A stretch of 64,000 nt of DNA from Nitrospirota bacterium (lineage in GTDB: Bacteria; JACPQY01): contig JACPQY010000085.1 of the NCBI GenBank assembly GCA_016190245.1, positions 1-64,000 on the forward strand, read 5' to 3'. Below, piece after piece: positions 32,291-39,539 of the stretch. The translations under genes were made by a program, and so were the position numbers. A model generated the notes under the pieces. It was not told where the DNA came from. It saw only the letters and a program-made list of their open reading frames with translations, and did no database searches. Numbering within the stretch: the stretch's first letter is position 1; every line of letters begins with the position of its first letter.

Positions 32291-34007
32291 GCCCCGTTCG
32301 CAGCACGCGCACGATGAAGACAGCCTGCTCCGTCCGCTCCGTATCTCCGAACCACCCCTTCTCCGTTGTGGAACCCGCGCCCGTGGAGACAATGAGCGGC
32401 TGGCCGATCTCCGCCGTGGACGTGGTGGAGAAACTGTGATTGAGGCGGTCGGCCACGCCCCCGGCCATTTCGACGATCACGCGGCCGGTGTTCGAGTAGT
32501 CCCGGTGCGGCGTAACGTACAGCTCCCAGCCGCCGGCCTGGGAGCCCGGCGAAGATTCAACCGCCATGTGGACCGTCCACCCGTTCAGCGCGACCACCCG
32601 CGGGCGCGACACGAGCCGGGCCTTTTCGGGCGCGAGCCCCGCCAGGAAGACGGCCGCGGGGTCCGTGTCCTCCCCCTTGAGTTTCCCCTCCAACGCGACC
32701 GGTCCACCGGGAAGGATCCGATCCAGACCGATCCGCTCCGCCACGCTTTCCCACGAGACTCCGTCCTTGCCCGGCGAGGCGAGCAGGATGGCCACCTCCA
32801 CCAGCCAGGGCTCCCGCGACTCGGCCTCGATCTGCCGGAAATAGCGGTCCAGCGCCCTTATGTTTTGGTGCTCGTCGCGCACGATGGCCGTGCCGCTGAT
32901 GGGATCCACCATCACCTTCCCCTCGGGGGAGAGGAACGAGCGGATGGAGTTCTGCAAAGCCGTGCCCGGGTCCTCGGCGTATCTCACGGTTACGCCACCT
33001 CCGTTCGAGCCGGGCAGCGCCGCGGGCCGACGCGCCCACACTTCGGGAAGGTAGAAGACCCTTTCGATGTACCTGCGCACGAGGGCGGTGTGCGCCGTGA
33101 AATCGAACTCCGCGGTGTATCCCGCCTGAGAAACGAGGCCGTCCACAGCCACGTGGAAGGGAATCTCGGTGAGGTCGGCTGATACCGCTCTCTCCGGGTC
33201 CACCCCCTCGTCCCACTTCACACTCCATTCCGCCTGCAACCCCAGCCTCTCCAGCGCCATTCGCAGAGGCAGACCGGCGGCTTGCAGCGTAACCGAAGGT
33301 GTCGCCCGGGCCATCATCTCCTCGCGATCCGACCCCATCCCGAATGCGCGGTCGAGATCCCGACTCCCCCTCTCATCCGACCTCTCGCCCTCCCCCCTAC
33401 CCCGGCTTCCCGGTTCTCCGCCGCGGCGGGCTCCCTGTTCCCTGGCTTCCCGACTGCCCACTGCCGACTCCCTCCTGCCGACTCCCGATTCCGCCACCGA
33501 CTGCATGATCGCCTTCTTCTCCTCCTCGTCCATCCCGTAACTGTCGGTCTTGCCGGCGCAGGCCTGGAAGCCGAGTAAGCAGTAAGCAGCAAGCAGCGAG
33601 ACGGATTTCAGAACTGATGGGGCCGCGAACCCGTTGCGAGCCGACTTCAGGGATCGAATCAAGCCTGTCAGCATCTTGCTGACTTCGGTTGTGCTCCGTG
33701 CGGCGCCGGAGTCCACCCGGTAGCCAAGCACGCCCGCAATTTCGAAATGGGTATCCAGCTCACTGAGTGAAGCTTGAGCGATGTGGAGGAAGTTGATGAA
33801 CTCCTTTCGAGTCTGGCGGCCGGCCCCCTCCGCGATATTGGCTGCGACACTGACAGCCGCCCGCCGCGCCTGGGAACTCAGCCCGTATCGTTCTTCTTGC
33901 GGCCACAGTGTCGTCATTTCATAGGTCCGTTTCACGACCTCGAGGCTTCTTTTCCAGACCTCCAACCTCTTGTGCGGCTTGAGATCATTCCGAACTGCAT
34001 CCACCAT
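32277..34007 (-). CDS. Four-helix-bundle to lipoprotein-secretin fusion (PilN/PilQ-like secretin)
   Basis: A 576-residue reading frame. AAGGAGGGATAGCTC sits before the ATG at 34007. Residues 1-122 are a complete four-helix-bundle IVS-family protein (KPHKRLEVWKRSLEVVKRTY; ARRAAVSVAANIAEGAGRQ). Residues 131-150 are a lipoprotein signal (SLLAAYCLLGFQAC, Cys150). Residues 160-205 are an Arg/Glu/Gly-rich linker coded by 7-base repeats. From about 235 the protein is a short secretin: an N-type domain, VMVDPISGTAIVRDEHQNIR, then LVSRPRVVALNGWTVHM. A Met at residue 112 (MLTGLIRSLK, position 33674) could start a free lipoprotein secretin with a normal signal peptide. Whether fused or separate, a secretin is unexpected inside an F-like T4SS. 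Confidence 0.75.
   Translation of the reverse strand: MVDAVRNDLKPHKRLEVWKRSLEVVKRTYEMTTLWPQEERYGLSSQARRAAVSVAANIAEGAGRQTRKEFINFLHIAQASLSELDTHFEIAGVLGYRVDSGAARSTTEVSKMLTGLIRSLKSARNGFAAPSVLKSVSLLAAYCLLGFQACAGKTDSYGMDEEEKKAIMQSVAESGVGRRESAVGSREAREQGARRGGEPGSRGRGEGERSDERGSRDLDRAFGMGSDREEMMARATPSVTLQAAGLPLRMALERLGLQAEWSVKWDEGVDPERAVSADLTEIPFHVAVDGLVSQAGYTAEFDFTAHTALVRRYIERVFYLPEVWARRPAALPGSNGGGVTVRYAEDPGTALQNSIRSFLSPEGKVMVDPISGTAIVRDEHQNIRALDRYFRQIEAESREPWLVEVAILLASPGKDGVSWESVAERIGLDRILPGGPVALEGKLKGEDTDPAAVFLAGLAPEKARLVSRPRVVALNGWTVHMAVESSPGSQAGGWELYVTPHRDYSNTGRVIVEMAGGVADRLNHSFSTTSTAEIGQPLIVSTGAGSTTEKGWFGDTERTEQAVFIVRVLRTGQSEQ
33554..33616 (-). repeat. 63-bp signal-peptide cassette shared with 11392-11454
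   Basis: Reverse complement matches the acylase leader DNA at 59 of 63 bases in the same frame, encoding VLKSVSLLAAYCLLGFQAC here. The similarity ends on both sides, at CAGTTCTGAAATCC and GCCTGCGCCG, where the two genes become unrelated. Confidence 0.85.
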
Positions 34008-34039
34008 GAGCTATCCCTCCTTCATTTCAATTCCGAATT

Positions 34040-34214
34040 CTTCACCTCTTACTGCTCACTGTTCACTGTTTACTGCTTACTGTTCACTGCTCACCATTCA
34101 CTGTTCACTATTCACTGATCACTCTTCACCCTTTACTCCTTGCCGTTCACTGTTTACTGCTCACTGCTTACTGTTCACTATTCACCATTCACTGTTCACT
34201 GCTTACTGTTCACC
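34040..34214. repeat. Second tandem array of TGYTYAC heptamers
   Basis: About 24 units, mostly TGCTCAC, TGTTCAC, TGTTTAC, TGCTTAC and CATTCAC, fill the gap between the TraV-position lipoprotein and the four-helix-bundle/secretin gene. No gene fits here. Confidence 0.9.
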
Positions 34215-34228
34215 CTTCACACCTCGCC

Positions 34229-34669
34229 CTACGGGCGGCCCTCCGGCGCGGGCTTCGATTCCGGATGGAGGGGCAGCGGGGGGGCGGAACGCCCCGAGCC
34301 TCCCGGCCGCTCGAATTGGATGATGTCGGGATTCCACCGCCAGTCCTTGATCCTGTAGTAGATCCAGTGGCCGTTCACATAGATTTCCGGCCCCACCGTA
34401 TGGGGTGCAACCCACACTTCGATGTGTTCGGGAGGCACGACGAGGGGCACGTAGGGTTGCTCGTATCCGAAGGGGCGCTCCACTTTAAAGTGTTCCTGGA
34501 GATCCCGAATACCCTCTCCGGCTCCCTCCTTCAGCCCCTCTTTGAACGCATCGGCCGTGTTCTTTCCCTGGATCTTGGCGCTGCAGGCCACGCCGAGAGC
34601 GATGAGCGACAGGAGATGAGTAATGACGACCAGACGGGTGAATCGCCTCACCCCTCGGTTCTCGCGCAT
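34229..34669 (-). CDS. Lipoprotein in the TraV position of the T4SS operon
   Basis: A 146-residue lipoprotein with leader RLVVITHLLSLIALGVAC (lipobox GVAC). After a helix (ADAFKEGLKEGAGEGIRDLQ) it has a beta-rich part with VPPEHIEVWVAPHTVGPEIY and HWIYYRIKDWRWNP, and a Pro-rich tail. The ATG overlaps the TraB stop (TGATG). In F the gene after traB/traP is the outer-membrane lipoprotein traV, and position plus lipidation suggest the same role, although sequence similarity is not obvious. The layout (K/E-x-G helix, then P-P, then W-x-W) resembles the exported protein at 58630-59211, a possible paralogue. Confidence 0.55.
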   Translation of the reverse strand: MRENRGVRRFTRLVVITHLLSLIALGVACSAKIQGKNTADAFKEGLKEGAGEGIRDLQEHFKVERPFGYEQPYVPLVVPPEHIEVWVAPHTVGPEIYVNGHWIYYRIKDWRWNPDIIQFERPGGSGRSAPPLPLHPESKPAPEGRP

Positions 34670-35868
34670 CACTCCACTCCCCCGAACAGGTTCGCAATCT
34701 CGGGAATGTCGACTCCCTCGCTGAGCATCAAGGCGGCATCAATGCCGCCGGGGATGTCCACTGTGGGCATGAGCCTGGCGGCCTCCTGCTGCATGAACTT
34801 GGCAATGTCCGCCATCGCCTGGCTCAGGGCCGACGTCCCCGCGTGCGTGATCGCATCGCCGGTCACGATCTGTCTCTCCGTCCCGTCCGCCGAAATCACC
34901 CGGGTCACCTCCTGGACGGCGAAGGCCTGGCTGAGACCCGCGGCAAACCCTGCTATGAAGCTGAGCCCCAGCTTCCGGCCCCGGCGATCCGTTACCTTCC
35001 CCGCGATGCCCAGCCCGCCATCCGGCCCTGCCACCCAACCCTGAAGCGGCCGATCCAAACTGCGGCCACCTGGGAAAACGCAACTGAAAAGTCGCGCGTT
35101 GATTCGGACCCGTTCGGATGACAGATCGCCGTCGGCCAGCCCCAGCGCGACGCAGCCCTTCATGGGGATCGAGAATCCGTTCGGGGTCACCCAGTTGTCC
35201 ATCACGACCATCTCCACCGGGAAGGCCGATTGCGCGCCTCCGGCCGCTGGATAGGCGGACACGCCGTTGAGCGTGCGCACTTTCACCACGCTGCCGGCCG
35301 GCAGGTAGTGGGGTGAGGATGGCGCGCCTCGCAGTCCCAATGCTCCGTCGGCCCTCGGCTTCTCCTCCCTGGGTGGCGGCACCTGAATCATCTCGATTGG
35401 AGGGATGTCGGAGGCCCGGGCGCCCGGTCGTCGACCTGCTTCCTCACCCCCCGCGCCGGCCGCCCGGACTGCCTCGACTACGCGCCCTTGGAGGGCGGCC
35501 TGGCCGACCTGTATCTCATTGAGCTGCGCGGCAAAGCCTTGAAGAATCTCTGCCTTGGTCTTGTCCGACTTCTCAAGCGCCTGGAGGCGGCCATCAAGCC
35601 GCTTTCCCTCCTCGACTCGTTTCTCGATGTCCTGCCGGATCTTCTCGATCGCAAGACCGGTCGAGAACTCACCCATCTGGATGGGCGACTCATCCCGCGT
35701 CTTCGTGACCGTCCGCCCAGCCGGGGCCTCGGTCAGGCGCGATCCTGTGTCTGCCGGCTTCTCCGACCGAAGCCACACGTACAGGACCAGTGCCAGAATC
35801 AGGATGGCCGACACACCAACTATTTTTCGTTGCCTTGGAATGCTCTGCAACCGTTCACGCCAGCTCAT
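34669..35868 (-). CDS. traB: TraB/VirB10-like T4SS channel protein
   Basis: A 399-residue protein with one N-terminal membrane helix (VGVSAILILALVLYVWLRSE), a charged coiled region (KIRQDIEKRVEEGKRLDGRL), a Pro-rich linker and a C-terminal VirB10-type barrel domain (PAGSVVKVRTLNGVSAY, VVMDNWVTPNGFSIPMKGCV, SERVRINARLFSCVFPGGRS, GLSFIAGFAAGLSQAF). This family spans both membranes and links the ATPases to the outer-membrane pore. GGAGGTGAAACC precedes the ATG, which overlaps the TraK stop (ATGA). Confidence 0.8.
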   Translation of the reverse strand: MSWRERLQSIPRQRKIVGVSAILILALVLYVWLRSEKPADTGSRLTEAPAGRTVTKTRDESPIQMGEFSTGLAIEKIRQDIEKRVEEGKRLDGRLQALEKSDKTKAEILQGFAAQLNEIQVGQAALQGRVVEAVRAAGAGGEEAGRRPGARASDIPPIEMIQVPPPREEKPRADGALGLRGAPSSPHYLPAGSVVKVRTLNGVSAYPAAGGAQSAFPVEMVVMDNWVTPNGFSIPMKGCVALGLADGDLSSERVRINARLFSCVFPGGRSLDRPLQGWVAGPDGGLGIAGKVTDRRGRKLGLSFIAGFAAGLSQAFAVQEVTRVISADGTERQIVTGDAITHAGTSALSQAMADIAKFMQQEAARLMPTVDIPGGIDAALMLSEGVDIPEIANLFGGVE

Positions 35869-36701
35869 GGTTTCACCTCCCCACCCCCGGTCTCGAACAT
35901 CATGCGATCCACCACGAGATACCCCATCGTCTTCCTGGGCATCCCCTTGAAGGCCTCGATGGTCTCCGCCGGTTCCCTCGGCGCCAGGTGCTTGTCCGTT
36001 ATGGAGCCCAGAACCATGCCCCGGTAGTGCCACCCCTCAGGCGTCACGAGTTGCGGCTCGTTCGAGAGGTTTTCAATCTCGAGCACGAAGCCGCGGTTAG
36101 TCGGTCCCTCGTAGACACGCCTCGCGCGGTAGCGGATCACGTGGGGCTCCTCGAAAATGATCTTTCCGCCTCCGTCTTGAATCTCATAGCCGGGCACCGG
36201 TTGTTCCAACTTCATCGCGCCGAGAAGCATCAGCGCCTCCATCGGAGGCGTGATCGTTTGCGGCACCGGGGCCTGGAAGGTCTCGGGGACGAGGTGGACG
36301 GCGTCGTCTTCTCTCTGACCCTCCGTGGTCTCCAGAAGCTCCACCATGTAGGTCTGTCCTTTACTGTCGAACAGAAACAGCCGGTAGCGCTCGAACGACA
36401 AGAGCGGCTTGATCAAGATGCCGTCCGGCGCCCGCAGGATCGAGAACGTCCTGCTGTCAGGATTGGAGAAGTTGCCCATCGGCCCCGGCAGTACGATCTG
36501 TGTGGTTTGGGCCAGTGTGAGATAGACGATGACCGGACGACCGGGGGCCCATGGGACAGCCCGTCCCGCGTGGGCCGGTTGTGGACTCGCCAGCCCGAGC
36601 CCGATCACGATCGCGGCAACGCACATCGGCCGGAACGTGATGAGTGGTACGTGGTGAGTGATAGCAAACCAAACACTCTTGCATGTGACCGAAGCCTTCA
36701 T
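35865..36701 (-). CDS. traK: TraK/VirB9-like outer-membrane complex protein
   Basis: A 278-residue exported protein with signal FRPMCVAAIVIGLGLASPQP then AHAG. Beta-rich segments (TFSILRAPDGILIKPLLSFE, RYRLFLFDSKGQTYMVELLE) and a C-terminal domain (RRVYEGPTNRGFVLEIENLS, PEGWHYRGMVLGS, EAFKGMPRKTMGYLVVDRMM) fit the TraK family, which forms the outer-membrane ring with TraB and TraV. AAGGGGGACCAAG precedes the ATG. The frame continues upstream through repeat DNA and includes RPHKGLHPWRK, which looks like the start of a four-helix-bundle gene (see findings). Confidence 0.7.
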   Translation of the reverse strand: MKASVTCKSVWFAITHHVPLITFRPMCVAAIVIGLGLASPQPAHAGRAVPWAPGRPVIVYLTLAQTTQIVLPGPMGNFSNPDSRTFSILRAPDGILIKPLLSFERYRLFLFDSKGQTYMVELLETTEGQREDDAVHLVPETFQAPVPQTITPPMEALMLLGAMKLEQPVPGYEIQDGGGKIIFEEPHVIRYRARRVYEGPTNRGFVLEIENLSNEPQLVTPEGWHYRGMVLGSITDKHLAPREPAETIEAFKGMPRKTMGYLVVDRMMFETGGGEVKP

Positions 36702-36769
36702 CTTGGTCCCCCTTTCCTTGTCCGCCTTTCTCCACGGATGCAGCCCCTTGTGTGGCCTCGCCGTCGCAT

Positions 36770-36935
36770 CGCTCTTGTTGATGTCTAGATTGAGAATGGA
36801 GTCGCACCCGGCAGGAGATTGCTTCGTCGAAGACTTCTCGCAATGACGGCCGAGGGTGTCATTGCGAGCGACGCGAAGCAATCTCATGAGTCCACTATCA
36901 ATCCAGACCTCAATATCTTGATCCACTTGATCCAT
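36770..36935. repeat. CATTGCGAG palindromic repeats upstream of traK
   Basis: GGAGATTGCTTCGTCGAAG with CTCGCAATGAC (36818-36848) and the inverse CATTGCGAGCGACGCGAAGC with AATCTC (36861-36886) form a pair of dispersed bacterial hairpin repeats. The tail GAGTCCACTATCAATCC (36896-36913) is shared with a copy at 51171-51188. Confidence 0.7.
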
Positions 36936-36970
36936 GTCTTCCCCCTCTTTCGCTCATCACACACCACCCT

Positions 36971-38125
36971 TCACGCCGCCATCCGCTTGTTGAAATACAC
37001 GAGCCCGAAGCCCAGCAAGAGGATACAGAATCCCCGGTAGGCCCACGTGTCCCGGCCGATTTCCGCTTTCTTGGCCATGCACCCATTGTACAGTTCGGCA
37101 TAGGCCCAGTCGGTCGCGTTTGCTTGGACAAAGTAGCCGGCGAATGAGTGGAGGGGATGAAGGTTCGCGTCGGTATCGGCCGCCGTCAGCCCGCCGATAC
37201 ATCCCTGGTCCGCCTGATGGGCCCGGTAGGCGTACCATGTGAGACCGCGTGCCGCAGCCACGGCCACCACGTAGAGGACCACGTTGACCAGGCCGGCCGG
37301 AAGCTGAACCAAGGCCGGCATGGCCACAAACGCCGCGGTGACCCGTCCGGTGTTCTCCCCCACCAGCCTCGCAGCCCAACCCGCGTCATGTTCATCCTCG
37401 ACCGGGGCGGTAGCCTCCAACAGGCCCCGGATTTCCTCCGGCGCCAGGCCCACCCCCCCCTCCTGAGCCGAGACCACCCCACGGGCGACCTCGCGCGCCG
37501 TGGCCCTCCTGACCGCATAGCGAGACCGCGACCCCTTCCAGGTGGTCACGTCGGTTTCGATTTGCGTGGCGTGAGCGGCGCAGGTCGTGCTCACACTCCC
37601 AACCTCAATCGAGCGATTCGCAAGATTCGCCTTGGCCGTGGTTTCGTCTCCCTCCATCAACTTCTCAAGAACCGAACCCACGATGCACTCGCTCCCGAAC
37701 TGACGCGCCGCGGCGGCCTCGGCCGCATCGAGGACCGACTCGAAGTCTTCCGTCACCTTGGCCGCCAGGGGAAACTGAGTGGCGGGGGCGGTGAACCCGG
37801 AGGCCTTCTTCAGGTCCCAGTCGTGAATGAGTCCCGTCGGGATATCAGCCAATGGCCGCACCACGGCCTCGAAGAGCGTCGAGGGATACCCTGTGCCCGA
37901 CTTCTCCGCGCTCACGGCCACGGCCCAACCCAGGAGAATCTGGACCATCGCCAGGCCACCCATGAGCTGGCGCCCCTCACCGATCCTGCGGACGCCCCAT
38001 AGGAACATCCCGATGCTTGTGAGCGCCGCCACGGCCAGGATGGCCCCATGAACCAAGTATTGGGCCACGAAATCCAGCCACGGCTGGATGAGCGCCGCCT
38101 CGAGGGTGAACGTGGTCCGGAACAT
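36971..38125 (-). CDS. Polytopic membrane protein, TraG N-terminal-like
   Basis: A 384-residue protein. Residues 25-70 hold two membrane helices (VHGAILAVAALTSIGMFLWG; GLAMVQILLGWAVAVSAE), followed by a periplasmic region of about 190 residues with four cysteines, then helices (PALVQLPAGLVNVVLYVVAV) and a C-terminal one (FCILLLGFGLVYFNKRMAA). The arrangement recalls the N-terminal half of TraG of F-like systems, which acts in mating-pair stabilisation. Sequence identity is not evident, so the call rests on topology and location. No strong ribosome binding site precedes the ATG. Confidence 0.45.
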   Translation of the reverse strand: MFRTTFTLEAALIQPWLDFVAQYLVHGAILAVAALTSIGMFLWGVRRIGEGRQLMGGLAMVQILLGWAVAVSAEKSGTGYPSTLFEAVVRPLADIPTGLIHDWDLKKASGFTAPATQFPLAAKVTEDFESVLDAAEAAAARQFGSECIVGSVLEKLMEGDETTAKANLANRSIEVGSVSTTCAAHATQIETDVTTWKGSRSRYAVRRATAREVARGVVSAQEGGVGLAPEEIRGLLEATAPVEDEHDAGWAARLVGENTGRVTAAFVAMPALVQLPAGLVNVVLYVVAVAAARGLTWYAYRAHQADQGCIGGLTAADTDANLHPLHSFAGYFVQANATDWAYAELYNGCMAKKAEIGRDTWAYRGFCILLLGFGLVYFNKRMAA

Positions 38126-38228
38126 GACCTAGTACGGCGTTAAGGAATTCCTGGAGCGGTTCCCTGCCACGTCGCCGTGCGGTAGCCCCGCTCTCCGTTC
38201 GAATGCACCAATAGGGGCGGGGCGTAAG

Positions 38229-38288
38229 TACCGTGTTGATGAGAACCACCCCATTCTCGATCTGCTCCCACTATTGCTCAACACGGTA
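38229..38288. terminator. Perfect 11-bp inverted repeat after the TraH-position gene
   Basis: TACCGTGTTGA (38229-38239) and TCAACACGGTA (38278-38288) are exact inverse repeats with a 38-base loop. They begin right at the stop codon of the minus-strand gene ending at 38289. The loop is long and no T run follows, so attenuation or mRNA protection is as likely as termination. Confidence 0.45.
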
Positions 38289-39539
38289 TCAGAACGGTCC
38301 CTTGTAGTTGAAGATCAGCTTCGCCACCGCCTCGAGGCGCTCGCGCAGCAACTGGAGGATCCACGCCTGCACGTCCGCATACGTGCTCTTCTTGACCTTC
38401 TGGTCCTCGATCCATGCCTCCAGATCCACCCGCAGCCGCTCCCGCATCCGCCAGATCTGTTCGAGCATGATCGGCTGGATCCCGGCGCGCGCCTGGACGA
38501 AGCCCACCAGCGAAACCACAATCCGCGCCTCCCGCTGAACCGCCTCCGCCGCGAGGGCCCCGCGGAGCTTGGGACATTTGACCGTATCCTTGTGGGCCTC
38601 GTGGTAGACGACGGTGTCAATCGGGATGGGCTGGAGGTCGGGCAGATCCGTGCGCCATTGATACTGAGGCGGCGCAGGAAAGATCCCGCAGTCGGACCCC
38701 ATGATCGTGTCCAGCACGCTGCCGCCCTCTTGAAGATTCTCAAGCCGCCCGTATAAGCCCTGGAAGTAGTAGGTGGGATTGTTGTTGGAATCGGGATAGT
38801 AGTCGGCGTTCTCGCCTTCGAGGATCAAGTGCGACACCATCCGGCCGTCTTCGAGCCTGCTGTCGCCCAAGTAGTTCCACACGAGGCCCCGGTAGGTGTC
38901 GTTCGTGAACAGCCTCGTCACCACCGAATCGTAGGCCGTGCCCGAACCCGTGGCACTCGGCAGTCCTGTCATCTCCTCGACAAACGGCTTGCCGCTGGTC
39001 GCATCTCTCCACTTGGGGTCCTTGTAGGCCTCCACGCACTTGGCAAAGATGTCCGGGTGATAGGCGGTGTAGTCGATGCCCCCCACCGTCACCCCTCTCC
39101 CCACGCACGTCGCGATCGCGTCGTACGCCGCGCGGTCGGAGACCAGCGTCGCATTCCCCGCGTGCGTCTCGATCGTCCGCCTCTGGAAGCCGTAGAGTTG
39201 GAAGTAGAGCGCCGCGACCGCCGGGAGCACATGCTCCATTCCGGGATTCTTGGTGATCAGGGATTGGGTATACGTGGCGGGGGGAGACTTCTCGATCTCA
39301 AGCAAGACATCATATAGGAGTGCGCCCAGATCCACGTTCCCAGCAAAACCCTTGAGATCGGGCGGTGCGATCACGGCATAGGGAACCTGCTGCGATGGCA
39401 CGTTCGTCTTGTCGCGCCAGTTGTCGGTCAAATCCCCCTCGGAAGGCGGCCAGACAACTTGCTGCGCCTTCGCCTGCCCCCAACCCGCCAGTGTAGACGC
39501 AAGAACCGCCGCTGTGATGATTCCGTTGTTCAGTCGCAT
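38289..39539 (-). CDS. Exported protein of the T4SS locus, possibly TraH-like
   Basis: A 416-residue exported protein with signal NNGIITAAVLASTLAGWGQA then KAQ. The ATG at 39539 overlaps the stop of the TraU-like gene. It contains several cysteines (IATCVGRGV, FAKCVEAYKD, GSDCGIFP, VKCPKL) and a long C-terminal helical part (EQIWRMRERLRVDLEAWIED, WILQLLRERLEAVAKLIFNY). TraH of F is of similar length with cysteines and a helical C-terminus, and it neighbours traG. The identification is tentative and based on context. No enzymatic motif is seen. Confidence 0.4.
   Translation of the reverse strand: MRLNNGIITAAVLASTLAGWGQAKAQQVVWPPSEGDLTDNWRDKTNVPSQQVPYAVIAPPDLKGFAGNVDLGALLYDVLLEIEKSPPATYTQSLITKNPGMEHVLPAVAALYFQLYGFQRRTIETHAGNATLVSDRAAYDAIATCVGRGVTVGGIDYTAYHPDIFAKCVEAYKDPKWRDATSGKPFVEEMTGLPSATGSGTAYDSVVTRLFTNDTYRGLVWNYLGDSRLEDGRMVSHLILEGENADYYPDSNNNPTYYFQGLYGRLENLQEGGSVLDTIMGSDCGIFPAPPQYQWRTDLPDLQPIPIDTVVYHEAHKDTVKCPKLRGALAAEAVQREARIVVSLVGFVQARAGIQPIMLEQIWRMRERLRVDLEAWIEDQKVKKSTYADVQAWILQLLRERLEAVAKLIFNYKGPF

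Noticed and set aside
38126-38228. tRNA-like GTTCGAATGC near 38200
   Set aside because: Resembles a T-loop by chance; no acceptor, D or anticodon stems can be folded around it.
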